Part shown: in pieces, positions 14,689 through 23,594 of the stretch | How positions within the stretch are numbered: position 1 is the first letter of the stretch | Layout of the letters: each line of letters opens with the position of its first letter | Source: Nocardioides sp. Root240 | Lineage (GTDB): Bacteria > Actinomycetota > Actinomycetes > Propionibacteriales > Nocardioidaceae | Direction: 5' to 3' | DNA length: 64,000 nt | Assembly (NCBI RefSeq): GCF_001428825.1 | Contig: NZ_LMIT01000001.1 | Span: 331,897 to 395,896 of the forward strand | Made by a program: the position numbers and the translations under genes | Notes under the pieces: generated by a model | Databases searched by the model: none | What the model was told of the DNA's origin: nothing | Seen by the model: the letters and a program-made list of their open reading frames with translations, nothing else

Positions 14689-17073
14689 TCAACGAACCGT
14701 GCTGGTGCTGACCACTCGTTTCACGACCGAGGCGTAGCCGGTCTTGCTGACCGCGACCTCCAGTGTGATCCGCTTGCCGCGCGCCCGCGACGGGAGCTTG
14801 AGGGAGGAGCGCGTGCCTGCCGAGCCGGCCACGTAGGAGCTACCGATCTTCCAGCGGTACCTGTACACCACCGGCGAGGGACCCCAGCTCGCAACGTAGG
14901 CCCGCAGCGTGTACCCGACCCGCAGCGTGCCGCTCATCCGCACGCTGCCGGAGATGAGGCTGCCGCGCGCGACGACGGCTGTCGGCGCGCTCGCCACGAC
15001 GGTGGGCTCGAAACCGGACTTCGTGCCGGTCACCTTGAGCGTGATCTGCTTCCCCAGCACCGATGCGGGCAGCGAGTAGTACCGACTCGTGCCGCTCTGG
15101 AGAACGGTGGAACCGGCGTACCAGCTGTAGGTGTAGGTGAGACCCGTCGGCCAGCCTGACAACGAGGCAGTCAGCTTCGAGCCGACCTTCGCGGTGCCGA
15201 TGATCGCAGCGGTACCTCCCGGGAGCACTCCGCCAGCGGGCGTCACGGCGGCCGAGGTCTGCGGCAGCTGGGGGTACCCGGTGATCACGCCGGAGACATC
15301 GACGGTGAGCCCCTTGCCCACGTCGGCCGCCTTGACGGTGTACTTGTCGTAGACGGCGCCCGAGATGACGACCCCGTCGCGCTTCCACTGGTAGCTGTAG
15401 GAGGCCGGGACGGGGTTCCAGGCGCCCGTCGCGACGCTCAGCTCCTCGTTCACGGCAGGCGTGCCGTCATGGACGATCGCCGGTTTCGGGGTCTGCTGCC
15501 ACGCCTGGAGGTCGATCGGGCCGTAGAAGGCGCTCGGCCAGGTCTTCGAGTCGAAGTTGTCGCGCTTCGCCGTCGCCTTGACCATCATCATTTTTCCGGC
15601 CTGAGCCTCCCCGATCACGAAGGTCTGACCGGTGGCACCGGAGATCGCGGCGCCGTCACCCGACTGGCCGGGGGTCTTGGCGTACCACTGCCAGTCCCAC
15701 GTGTCCTGGCGCGGCACGGTGTCCCCGACCTGCGCAGTCAGCGTGTCTCCGACCGAGGCGGTGCCGTCCTCGGGGCCGCTGATCACGGGAGCCACGCCTT
15801 CCAGGAAGGTGCCGTTCTGGATGGTCGTGGTGACGTACCAGTTCGGGGCGGCGTCGGTCGACGGGAACGTCTCGTAGCGACGGCCGTCGACGACACCGGT
15901 GACGAGCACGATGAGCACGCGCGCGCGATCGCTCGGCGTCGGCACGTAGGTCTGTCGGTCGGCGTTCGGGAGCGCGGTCCAATGACGCATGTCGCCCGAG
16001 TAGCGGTACGACGTCGTCGTGCTGTACCACCTGAAGCGGAGGCCGACAGGGGTGCCTGACGGCGAGCGCCAGCCGTTCTGTGCGCTGTCGTAGCGCTCGA
16101 TCGCGGTGGTCGAGGGCACCGGGTCGTAGGTCAGGGTGTTCCCGACCCCGCGAGTGCCCCGAATGATGCCGCAGCAGGCGTTGCCCGGCTCCTGGTTGTC
16201 GGGCGCGATCGGCTCGACGCCGGACCCGTTCGCGCAACTGGCCCCCAGGCGCACATTGTCGACGAAGCCCACGGAGTCGAGGTCGCCGTTCAGCGCACCG
16301 GGCGCGTCCCGGACGGTGACCGTGATCACCGCGTTGCTGGTGGCCAGGTCCAAGGGGATCCGCGCCGTGTCGAGGGACGTGAGGTTGTTGAGGCCGGTGA
16401 CCGCAGGGAGGTGGGGCGTCTCGGCCGTGCCGGGTTCCGGGTCCTTGCGGCTGCCCGGCTGGTGCCAGTACTCGATCTGGTTGACGTGGTAGTACGTCGC
16501 CGCAGCGTCGACCGGCCAGTCCGGGCTCTTGACGGTGTCCGGGTCGTTCTGCGTGAAGTAGCCGTCGCCGGCGTTGACGGCGTACTCGACACCGTTCAGC
16601 TCGATGTTGAGCTCGTCGTCGGGGACGCCCGCGGTGTAGCCCGTCGGCTCCTCCGTACCCAAGGCGAAGTCGAGGAAGAGGCAGCCCGCTCCGGCGGTGC
16701 CCTGGGCGACGGTCAGGCTGATGCTCGACGAGTCCGGTGCAGCGTCGTTGCCGAAGTCCGTCGACAGCTGCGCACTCGCCGACCCCTGGAAGGCTTGGCT
16801 GGCATTCCCGGACGACAGCATCAGGTAGCTGCTGCCCTTCGACGGGAAGTCGTTGAAGCCGACGATCGGATCGACCAACGTGTCGGCGATGGCACGACTC
16901 GCCGGGTCGCCGCTCATGCCGGACACGGTCACGCCGGACGGCAGGTCGAGTGCGGTCCCAGCTGCTGGCGACGTGACGTCGGCGACGGCCGGTGGGCTCC
17001 CCGGCCCGACGGCCAGCGTCGCACCCCCGACCATGGTCGCGAGCGATGCCAGCAGAATGCGTCGAGTCGACAC
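14689..17073 (-). CDS. Large secreted Ig-repeat surface protein
   Basis: A 794-aa exported protein with a signal peptide (to about residue 31, ending AVA). The N-terminal ~270 residues resemble choice-of-anchor domains (PSKGSSYLMLSSGNA and FALGTEEPTGY). The C-terminal half holds repeated Ig-like modules of about 85-90 residues with the pattern VGxxLTA...W...YxYxW...ADVGKxLTV, the last ones Lys/Arg-rich. No LPxTG motif or C-terminal anchor helix is seen. GTG at 17073 has GGGAGGGAAC upstream. I infer an adhesin or wall-associated protein. Its upstream region carries a dyad like that of the flp pilin. Confidence 0.8.
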   Translation of the reverse strand: MSTRRILLASLATMVGGATLAVGPGSPPAVADVTSPAAGTALDLPSGVTVSGMSGDPASRAIADTLVDPIVGFNDFPSKGSSYLMLSSGNASQAFQGSASAQLSTDFGNDAAPDSSSISLTVAQGTAGAGCLFLDFALGTEEPTGYTAGVPDDELNIELNGVEYAVNAGDGYFTQNDPDTVKSPDWPVDAAATYYHVNQIEYWHQPGSRKDPEPGTAETPHLPAVTGLNNLTSLDTARIPLDLATSNAVITVTVRDAPGALNGDLDSVGFVDNVRLGASCANGSGVEPIAPDNQEPGNACCGIIRGTRGVGNTLTYDPVPSTTAIERYDSAQNGWRSPSGTPVGLRFRWYSTTTSYRYSGDMRHWTALPNADRQTYVPTPSDRARVLIVLVTGVVDGRRYETFPSTDAAPNWYVTTTIQNGTFLEGVAPVISGPEDGTASVGDTLTAQVGDTVPRQDTWDWQWYAKTPGQSGDGAAISGATGQTFVIGEAQAGKMMMVKATAKRDNFDSKTWPSAFYGPIDLQAWQQTPKPAIVHDGTPAVNEELSVATGAWNPVPASYSYQWKRDGVVISGAVYDKYTVKAADVGKGLTVDVSGVITGYPQLPQTSAAVTPAGGVLPGGTAAIIGTAKVGSKLTASLSGWPTGLTYTYSWYAGSTVLQSGTSRYYSLPASVLGKQITLKVTGTKSGFEPTVVASAPTAVVARGSLISGSVRMSGTLRVGYTLRAYVASWGPSPVVYRYRWKIGSSYVAGSAGTRSSLKLPSRARGKRITLEVAVSKTGYASVVKRVVSTSTVR

Positions 17074-17198
17074 AGTTCCCTCCCAAGAACGCGAAAAGCC
17101 GGTTCAGGGAAACCCCGCCCCACGACAGGTCCGACCGGCAGCACCAGCACGCTAACCGACCCGCTGCGCGCCGGGGACCGACGTCGGGACATTGCCCG

Positions 17199-17214
17199 TA
17201 GTCCTTTCGGACCA
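17199..17214. promoter_or_regulatory. 6-4-6 dyad between divergent surface-protein genes
   Basis: TAGTCC-TTTC-GGACCA, an inverted repeat matching at 5 of 6 half-site positions, in the 198-bp divergent region. The left half and spacing equal those of the dyad at 7794-7809. Besides this and a TACGGT element just before the GTG at 17272, I see nothing else in 17074-17271. Confidence 0.4.
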
Positions 17215-17271
17215 TGACATCGAGACCGGATCCCGTACTCCCAGGCCCCGCCCGCTGGCTACGGTGACCGT

Positions 17272-17616
17272 GTGCTCACCTCCGGTCTGGTCTCGTCGTG
17301 GCGCGACCGCCTGGTGGCCGGGATCGTCGTCGCGCTCTTCCTGGTGCCGGCGGTGATCCTGCTCGCCGGGCCGAAGCCGAGCCGGTTCGGCTTCCAGATG
17401 TACTCCGGCTACGGCATGGTGAGCGCGTCCTGGGAGGACAGGTCCGGAGGACGCCACGAGGTCGAGCTGACCGACCACGTCGCCAACGACCGGGCCGAGG
17501 TCGACTGGACCGAGACGCTCCCCGAGCAGCTCTGCCCACGCTTCCCCGACGCGGTCGAGGTCCAGGTACGACGGACCCAGCCCGGCACCGACCAGGTCAG
17601 GACCGTCTCGTGCTGA
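17272..17616 (+). CDS. Small membrane-anchored protein paired with HTTM protein
   Basis: A 114-aa protein with one N-terminal membrane helix (about residues 14-32) and an extracytoplasmic remainder with two Cys residues (one at the very C-terminus). No domain is recognised. The GTG at 17272 follows TACGGT by a few bases and lacks a ribosome site, suggesting a leaderless message. The stop overlaps the next gene by 7 nt, so the two are coupled; the protein may be the partner or substrate of the HTTM protein, which is inference. Confidence 0.7.
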   Translation: MLTSGLVSSWRDRLVAGIVVALFLVPAVILLAGPKPSRFGFQMYSGYGMVSASWEDRSGGRHEVELTDHVANDRAEVDWTETLPEQLCPRFPDAVEVQVRRTQPGTDQVRTVSC

Positions 17617-18419
17617 CCTCGCTGCGTGTCGCGCCGCGCCCGGTCGCACTCGGCCGCGTCCTGTTCGCGATCGGCGCGCTGCTGACGTGCTACGAGGGCG
17701 GCGGCTTCCTCAACCACCTGCAGAAGGACCGGATCACCACGCCGGTCAGCGACTGGTTGCCGCAGGCCGCGGACGTGTCGCTGGCCGCCTGGTTCCTGAC
17801 CATGGCGGTCGCCTGCGTCCTGCTGGCGCTGGGCATCCTCGCGCCGTTGAGCGCGCTCACCATCGCGGCCGGCAACGTGCTGCTGATGGCGACCGACCAG
17901 CAGCTCTACAGCAACCACCGCTTCTTCCTGGTGGTCCTGTGCCTCTGGTTCGCGATTGCACGAGCGGACCGGGCGTGGGCCGTCCGGGCGAAGGTACGGC
18001 GAGACGCCGGGGACGGCCTCGTCCCGTGGTGGCCGCAGCTGCTCCTCGTCGCGACGCTCTCCGCCTGCTACCTGTTCGCCGGCCTCAGCAAGGCCAACCC
18101 GGAGTTCCTCTCGGGCGACCTCATCGCTTCGCTGTCGCCCGACTGGGTGCCGGCGCAGGCGACCGCCTGGCTCACCGTGCCCACCGAGATCGCGATCGGG
18201 CTGGGCCTCTGGTGGCGGCGGACCCGGCGCCCCGCGCTGCTGCTGGGAGTGCTGCTGCACGTGTCGATCGTCGCGCTGCTGGGCGCGCCGCTGGTGTTCA
18301 GCGCGTTCGCCCTCCTGTGCTTCGCGAGCTACCCGCTGGTGTGGACCTGGCCGACCTTCCCGGCAGGGCCGGAGGATCAGGCCGAGGCGGCCGCGATCCA
18401 GCGGTCCAACGTGGCCTGA
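17610..18419 (+). CDS. HTTM-domain membrane protein
   Basis: A 269-aa polytopic membrane protein of the HTTM (horizontally transferred transmembrane, vitamin K-dependent gamma-carboxylase-related) type. Visible hallmarks are several hydrophobic helices, the [16 protein letters not shown] segment and [16 protein letters not shown] in the later half. The start overlaps the preceding gene by 7 nt. The 3' end overlaps trpD tail to tail by 43 bp. Bacterial HTTM proteins are mostly uncharacterised, and the carboxylase chemistry is not shown here. Confidence 0.82.
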   Translation: MLTSLRVAPRPVALGRVLFAIGALLTCYEGGGFLNHLQKDRITTPVSDWLPQAADVSLAAWFLTMAVACVLLALGILAPLSALTIAAGNVLLMATDQQLYSNHRFFLVVLCLWFAIARADRAWAVRAKVRRDAGDGLVPWWPQLLLVATLSACYLFAGLSKANPEFLSGDLIASLSPDWVPAQATAWLTVPTEIAIGLGLWWRRTRRPALLLGVLLHVSIVALLGAPLVFSAFALLCFASYPLVWTWPTFPAGPEDQAEAAAIQRSNVA

Positions 18420-19399
18420 GCCGCGCCGGAGTCGATCGCCTCGGTCGCACGGGCCAGGCCGGCGGCCAGCGCCTCGTCGACCGGCTGGCCGGGGGCGTCG
18501 TAGACGGCCAGGGCGGCGCCGGCGTTGAGGAGCACCGCGTCGCGGACCGGTCCGCGCTCACCCTCCAGCAGGCGTCGTACGACGCCGGCGTTGTGGGTCG
18601 CGTCGCCGCCCCGCAGGTCCTCGGCGGTCGCCGGGGCGAGCCCGAGCGCGGCGGGGTCGACCTTCGCGGTCGTGACCTCGCCCTCGTGGACGACCCACAG
18701 CGAGGAGGTCGTGGTCGTGGTCAGCTCGTCGAGGCCGTCGTCGCCGCGAAACACCCACGCGTCCACACCCCGGGCGGCGAAGACGCCGGCCATGACGGGC
18801 GCGAGCCGCGGGTCGGCGCAGCCGATGGCCTGGGCCGCCGGCTTGGTCGGGTTGGCCAGCGGGCCGAGCGCGTTGAACGCGGTCCCGATCCCCAGCTCCC
18901 GGCGCGGTACGGCGGCGTGACGCATCGCCGGGTGGAAGGCTGCCGCGAAGCAGAAGGTGATCCCCGCCTCGGTGGCGAGCTCGGCGACCCGCGCGGGCGG
19001 CAGGTCGAGCCGGACACCCAGGGCCTCGAGCACGTCGGCGGTGCCGGCCTGCGAGGAGGCGGAGCGGTTGCCGTGCTTGACGACGCGCGCGCCCGCGCCC
19101 GCGGCGACGATCGCCGACATCGTGGAGATGTTGACGGAGAACGAGCGGTCACCGCCCGTGCCGACGACGTCGAGCAGGCGCCCGGGCACCGAGATCGGCG
19201 TCATCACGTCGTACATGGCGTCCACGAGGCCGGTGAGCTCCTCGATGCTCTCGCCCTTGGCGCGCAGCGCGACGACGAACCCGGCGATCTGGGCGGGCGT
19301 GGCCTCGCCCGCGAGGATCTCACCCATCGCCCAGCTCGCCTGGGCAGGCGTCAGGTCCTCCCCGGCGACGAGCGCGCCGAGGACCTCCGGCCAACTCAT
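18377..19399 (-). CDS. trpD: Anthranilate phosphoribosyltransferase
   Basis: A 340-aa enzyme of tryptophan synthesis, joining anthranilate to PRPP. Family motifs are intact: [17 protein letters not shown] for PRPP binding, [20 protein letters not shown], and the later [11 protein letters not shown] acidic stretch that binds magnesium. Length is typical. It starts by ATGA overlap with the receiver-like gene, so the two are co-translated. No other trp gene lies in the window, as is common in actinobacteria, where trpD sits alone beside the ctaE-qcr genes. Confidence 0.97.
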   Translation of the reverse strand: MSWPEVLGALVAGEDLTPAQASWAMGEILAGEATPAQIAGFVVALRAKGESIEELTGLVDAMYDVMTPISVPGRLLDVVGTGGDRSFSVNISTMSAIVAAGAGARVVKHGNRSASSQAGTADVLEALGVRLDLPPARVAELATEAGITFCFAAAFHPAMRHAAVPRRELGIGTAFNALGPLANPTKPAAQAIGCADPRLAPVMAGVFAARGVDAWVFRGDDGLDELTTTTTSSLWVVHEGEVTTAKVDPAALGLAPATAEDLRGGDATHNAGVVRRLLEGERGPVRDAVLLNAGAALAVYDAPGQPVDEALAAGLARATEAIDSGAAQATLDRWIAAASA

Positions 19400-19797
19400 G
19401 CCGGGACGCGCGAGCGGAGCAGCGAGACGACGGCCTCAGCCAGCTGGATCGGGTCGATCGGGTGCGGCACGGCGGCGTCGGCGCGCGACCAGGTCGCGAG
19501 CCAGGCGTCCTGCGGGCGCCCGGTCAGCACGAGCAGCGGCGGGCAGTCGTAGATCTCGTCCTTGAGCTGCTTGGCGATGCCCATGCCACCGGCCGGCACG
19601 GCCTCGCCGTCGAGGATCGCCAGGGCGAGGTGCCCGGCGTCCATGTTCTGGATGACCACCGGTTCGGTGGCCACCTCGACGTACTCCAGCTCCGGCAGGT
19701 CCGGGTGGGGCCGACGGCCCAGCGCCAGGATGACCTGCTCGCGGGTGTGCACGTCGTCGCTGTAGACGAGCACCTTCAGAGACTTCGGAGAGCTCAC
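19396..19797 (-). CDS. Stand-alone atypical receiver-domain protein
   Basis: A 133-aa protein with only a CheY-like receiver fold. The acidic pair (D14/D15 in YSDDV), the phospho-acceptor position (D63 in AILDGEAVP) and the Thr of LLVLTGR are present. The conserved Lys before the last strand is replaced by His (VPHPIDP), so it may not respond to phosphorylation normally. There is no output domain. It is coupled to trpD by a 4-nt overlap. Related proteins are conserved next to trpD in actinobacteria; the role is unknown. Confidence 0.75.
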   Translation of the reverse strand: MSSPKSLKVLVYSDDVHTREQVILALGRRPHPDLPELEYVEVATEPVVIQNMDAGHLALAILDGEAVPAGGMGIAKQLKDEIYDCPPLLVLTGRPQDAWLATWSRADAAVPHPIDPIQLAEAVVSLLRSRVPA

Positions 19798-19807
19798 TCG
19801 CGCGATG

Positions 19808-20758
19808 CTACTCGGGTTCCGCCGCGCCGGGTCGGGAGGCCTCCGCAGCGGCGAGCCGCTCCAGCCGGTCGAGGCGGCGGTCCTCTCGTTCTGCCTCCTT
19901 CATCGACGAGCGCACCCACTGGATGAACAGCACGACGAAGAAGACGACGCCCACCAGGTCGCCGGCGCCCCAGAGGATGCCGCCGGCGAGGTGCTGGTCG
20001 TCGTAGGGGTCCGGGAGCCAGGAGCCCAGCGGCCCGTCGTGCAGCCGCGGGTACCAGTCACCGCCCAGCAGCGTCTTCTGGCCCATGATCGTGACGCCGA
20101 GGAAGGCGTGGAAGGGCAGCGTCATCACGGTCAGCAGCACGCGGAAGGGATGCGCCACCCGGCCCGGCAGCGGGTCGACGCCCACGATCGGCCAGAAGAA
20201 CAGGGCGCCGACCACCACCAGGTGGACGTGCATCATCTCGTGGACGTACGTCGAGCGGAGCGACGCGTCGTACCAGCTGGAGAAGTAGAGGGCCCAGGGC
20301 GAGAGCACGTAGAGGCCGAACGCCAGCGGCGGGAAGCCGAGCACCTTGGCGAGCCGGGAGTGCAGGAGGGCGAGCAGCCAGCCGCGCGGCAGGCGCGGCA
20401 GGGTCCGCAGCGCGAGCGTGACCGGGGCCCCGAGCGCCAGCGAGAGCGGCACCACCATCGACAGCACCATGTGCTGGACCATGTGCACGCTCAGCAGCAC
20501 GGTGTCGTAGGCCGCCAGGCCGGACGAGGTCGCGAGGTAGAACGCCACCATGCCCACGCCCCAGGCGATGGAGCGCCCGACCGGCCAGCTGTCCCCCCGC
20601 CGGCGGAGGGTGACCACACCGAGCACGTAGAGGCCCACGGACCACACCGTGACGACGAGCGGGACGGGGGCCAGGCCCCACTGCGAGAGGAGCGCCCCGG
20701 CGTCGAACGGCGGCAGGTTCCCGGTCGCGGAGGCCGCTGCCGTCACCACCAGCCCCAC
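19808..20758 (-). CDS. ctaG: Cytochrome c oxidase assembly protein, CtaG (caa3) type
   Basis: A 316-aa polytopic membrane protein of the caa3_CtaG family, which helps assemble cytochrome oxidase, probably by copper handling. Seven or so hydrophobic helices carry the conserved His/Met-rich stretches HMVQHMVLSM, HEMMHVHLVV and PFHAFLGVTIM. A charged C-terminal tail follows. GTG at 20758 has GAGGAGG 5-6 nt upstream, which decides the start. It is divergent from ctaE, the oxidase subunit III gene, matching its predicted role. Confidence 0.9.
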   Translation of the reverse strand: MGLVVTAAASATGNLPPFDAGALLSQWGLAPVPLVVTVWSVGLYVLGVVTLRRRGDSWPVGRSIAWGVGMVAFYLATSSGLAAYDTVLLSVHMVQHMVLSMVVPLSLALGAPVTLALRTLPRLPRGWLLALLHSRLAKVLGFPPLAFGLYVLSPWALYFSSWYDASLRSTYVHEMMHVHLVVVGALFFWPIVGVDPLPGRVAHPFRVLLTVMTLPFHAFLGVTIMGQKTLLGGDWYPRLHDGPLGSWLPDPYDDQHLAGGILWGAGDLVGVVFFVVLFIQWVRSSMKEAEREDRRLDRLERLAAAEASRPGAAEPE

Positions 20759-20866
20759 GTGAACCTCCTCGGCGGCCTTTTCGGCCCTTTTGCGACCCGT
20801 TCGAGCGTAGGCGCAGGGTGGTTGGCGCCCATAACGGGGGGTCGGGATGCCGAGTCCGTCGGTAAC

Positions 20867-20879
20867 CGCCATAATGGCG
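20867..20879 (+). promoter_or_regulatory. Palindrome over a -10-like box before ctaE
   Basis: CGCCAT-A-ATGGCG is a perfect 13-bp dyad containing CATAAT, which lies 9 nt before a GTG at 20883. This fits a promoter giving a leaderless ctaE message with a repressor or activator site over it; function is inferred. Confidence 0.35.
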
Positions 20880-20882
20880 CCC

Positions 20883-21527
20883 GTGGCGATCTCAGCTTCG
20901 GCATCTCTTCCTGCCTCGCGCCTGCACGGCCAGCACGACCGACCCAGCATGGTGGCGGTCGGCACGATCATCTGGCTGTCCAGCGAGCTCATGTTCTTCG
21001 CGGCGCTTTTCGCGTCGTACTTCACGATCCGCTCGGTCTCGCCCGAGATGTGGTCGGAGAACACCGACCTCCTGAACGTGCCCTTCGCGAGCATCAACAC
21101 CACGATCCTCGTGCTGTCGTCGTTCACGTGCCAGTTCGGCGTGTTCGCGGCCGAGCGCGGTCAGGTGGGCCGCGCCGGGACGCTGCTGCAGATCGGCAAG
21201 TGGGGCCTGCGTGAGTGGTTCATCCTCACCTACGTCATGGGCGCGATCTTCGTCGGCGGCCAGGCGCTCGAGTACGCCGAGCTGATCCACGAGGGCGTCA
21301 CGATCCCGCACGACGGCTACGGCACGATGTTCTACCTCACCACCGGCTTCCACGGGATCCACGTGACCGGCGGACTCATCGCCTTCCTCTTCGTCCTCGG
21401 GCGCACCTACGTCGCCCGCCGGTTCACCCACGAGCAGGCGGTCAGCGCGATCGTGGTGTCGTACTACTGGCACTTCGTCGACGTGGTGTGGATCGGCCTG
21501 TTCGCCACGATCTACCTGATCAAGTGA
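20883..21527 (+). CDS. ctaE: Cytochrome c oxidase subunit III
   Basis: A 214-aa five-helix subunit III of the aa3 oxidase. Typical segments are visible: [19 protein letters not shown] with [15 protein letters not shown], then [14 protein letters not shown] and [12 protein letters not shown] near the C-terminus. The start is uncertain: GTG 20883 is chosen because a CATAAT box lies just upstream and no ribosome site precedes it; ATG 20874 and ATG 20847 are in frame. It heads the ctaE-qcrC-qcrA-qcrB unit, as in mycobacteria. Confidence 0.93.
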   Translation: MAISASASLPASRLHGQHDRPSMVAVGTIIWLSSELMFFAALFASYFTIRSVSPEMWSENTDLLNVPFASINTTILVLSSFTCQFGVFAAERGQVGRAGTLLQIGKWGLREWFILTYVMGAIFVGGQALEYAELIHEGVTIPHDGYGTMFYLTTGFHGIHVTGGLIAFLFVLGRTYVARRFTHEQAVSAIVVSYYWHFVDVVWIGLFATIYLIK

Positions 21528-21594
21528 CGCTGGTGCCGTCGATGACGAAGAACTGTTGGAACCCCAGCCCGACCCGGACCCGCAAGGACTGATT

Positions 21595-22497
21595 GTGCGC
21601 CTTCTGAACCGCTCCGCCGGTCGCCTCTCCCGGCACCGCCGAGGCCCGATCGCCGGCCTCCTGGTGCTCGCTCTGGGCCTGCTGCTCACCGGCGGCCTGT
21701 ACGCCGCGTTCGCGCCCGCCCAGGCCGACTCGAGCCAGAGCCAGGACGAGCTGGTCAAGGAGGGCCGCGAGCTCTTCCTGGTCGGCTGCGCCTTCTGCCA
21801 CGGGCAGAACGGCGAGGGTGTCCTGACCCAGGGCGGCACGCAGTACGGCCCGGCCCTGACCGACGTCGGCAGCGCCGCCGTCGACTTCCAGGTCGGCACC
21901 GGCCGCATGCCGATGGCCCAGCCCGGCGTGCAGGCCCCCCGCAAGGAGGTCGTCTACAACAAGGAGGAGATCGCTGCGCTCGCCGCGTACGTCGCCTCCC
22001 TCGGCACCGGCCCGTCCGTCCCGGACACCGAGCTCTACGACACCGACCGTCCGGGCGACCTGAACGGCGACGGCAAGGAGGACAGCGAGGACAAGGAGCT
22101 GCTCGTCACCCGCGGCAGCGACATCTTCCTCGCCAACTGCACCGCCTGCCACAACTTCGAGGGCTCCGGCGGCGCCATGCCGCGCGGCGGCTTCGCCCCC
22201 AAGATCCGCGGCGTCGACTCCAAGCACATCTACGAGGCGATGCTGACTGGTCCGCAGTCGATGGACACCTTCTCCGACGGCAACATCCCGCCGGAGGACA
22301 AGAAGGCCGTCATCGCCTACCTCGAGACCCTCGACAAGGCCCCGAGCTACAGCGGCCTGACGCTGGGCGGCCTCGGTCCGGTCAGCGAGGGCATCATCGC
22401 CTGGCTGTTCGGCATCGGCGTCCTGGTCGGCTTCGCCGTCTGGATCGCCGCCCACACCACCCGCTCGAGCAAGAAGAAGGACGAGGCGGCAGCGTGA
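21595..22497 (+). CDS. qcrC: Diheme cytochrome c subunit of bc1 complex
   Basis: A 300-aa membrane-bound cytochrome cc, the electron bridge from bc1 to oxidase in actinobacteria. It has an N-terminal helix (about 20-42), two CxxCH heme sites (CAFCH in the first third, CTACH around the middle), and a C-terminal anchor helix before KKKDEAAA. GTG at 21595 has AAGGA 6 nt upstream, which favours it over the upstream TTG at 21556. It overlaps qcrA by 4 nt. Absence of a separate soluble cytochrome c gene here agrees with a supercomplex. Confidence 0.95.
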   Translation: MRLLNRSAGRLSRHRRGPIAGLLVLALGLLLTGGLYAAFAPAQADSSQSQDELVKEGRELFLVGCAFCHGQNGEGVLTQGGTQYGPALTDVGSAAVDFQVGTGRMPMAQPGVQAPRKEVVYNKEEIAALAAYVASLGTGPSVPDTELYDTDRPGDLNGDGKEDSEDKELLVTRGSDIFLANCTACHNFEGSGGAMPRGGFAPKIRGVDSKHIYEAMLTGPQSMDTFSDGNIPPEDKKAVIAYLETLDKAPSYSGLTLGGLGPVSEGIIAWLFGIGVLVGFAVWIAAHTTRSSKKKDEAAA

Positions 22498-23594
22498 GCG
22501 ACGCACACACCCCCGACCCGACCGGGCACGAGCTCGTGCCCGCTGGTCCCATCCCCGACCCGGGGCTCCCCGAGCACCAGTGGCGGCCGACCGACGTCGA
22601 CCCCGCCAAGGAGAAGCGTGCGGAGCGACAGGTCGCCAGCCTGCTCGGCCTGTCCGCGGTCTGCGTGATCCTGTTCCTGGTCTCGTACTTCACCCTCGAC
22701 ATCGGTGACAACTGGCACGTCGTCGCCGGCTTCGGCGCCTCGACGATGGCGCTCGGCGCGTCGCTCGGCTTCGCGCTGCTGCTGATCGGTGTCGCGATCA
22801 TCCACTGGGCCCGCAAGCTCATGGGCGACCACGAGATCTCCGAGCTGCGCCACCCGGCCCGCTCCACCGACGCGGACCGCGAGGGCACGCTCGAGGCGCT
22901 GTCGCTCGGTCTCGAGGAGTCGGGCATCGGCCGTCGGCCCCTGATCCGCAACTCGCTGCTCGGCGCGCTGGGCATCCTCGGCCTCGCGCCGGTCGTGCTG
23001 CTGCGCGACCTGGGCCCGCTGCCGGGCGACAAGCTCTACCACACGATCTGGGGCAAGGGCACCAAGTCCAAGCCGATGCGGATCGTCCGTGACGGCATCT
23101 GGACGCCGATCCTCGCCTCCGACCTGGAGAACGGCGACCTGGTCAACTGCCAGCCCGACGCCCTCCACAACCCGGAGCGCTACGGCATCGACCCGACCGA
23201 GGTCGAGGGCGTGAACCTCCAGATCCACAAGTCCAAGGCCTCGCTGGTCCTGCTCCGGATGGACCCGGGCGACATCAAGCCCGGCAAGGACGCCAACGGC
23301 AACAGCCGTGAGAACTGGGACGTCAACGGCATCGTCGCCTACTCCAAGATCTGCACCCACGTCGGTTGCCCGATCTCGCTGAACGAGCGCACGACGCACC
23401 ACCTGCTGTGCCCCTGCCACCAGTCCACCTTCGACCTCGCCAACTCCGGCAAGGTGGTGTTCGGCCCCGCTGGCCGTCCGCTGCCGCAGCTGCCGATCGC
23501 GATCGACGACGAGGGCTACCTGGTCGCACAGAGTGACTTCGACGAACCGGTCGGCCCGAGCTTCTGGGAGCGTGACTACTATGACCGCTGGTGA
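22494..23594 (+). CDS. qcrA: Rieske iron-sulfur subunit of bc1 complex
   Basis: A 366-aa actinobacterial-type Rieske protein. Three hydrophobic helices lie in the N-terminal half (starting LLGLSAVCVILF, LGASLGFALLL and NSLLGALGILG), unlike the single helix of proteobacterial forms. The [2Fe-2S] site is intact: CTHVGC followed by CPCHQS. It starts at a GTG overlapping qcrC by 4 nt and overlaps the qcrB start. Confidence 0.97.
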   Translation: MSDAHTPDPTGHELVPAGPIPDPGLPEHQWRPTDVDPAKEKRAERQVASLLGLSAVCVILFLVSYFTLDIGDNWHVVAGFGASTMALGASLGFALLLIGVAIIHWARKLMGDHEISELRHPARSTDADREGTLEALSLGLEESGIGRRPLIRNSLLGALGILGLAPVVLLRDLGPLPGDKLYHTIWGKGTKSKPMRIVRDGIWTPILASDLENGDLVNCQPDALHNPERYGIDPTEVEGVNLQIHKSKASLVLLRMDPGDIKPGKDANGNSRENWDVNGIVAYSKICTHVGCPISLNERTTHHLLCPCHQSTFDLANSGKVVFGPAGRPLPQLPIAIDDEGYLVAQSDFDEPVGPSFWERDYYDRW

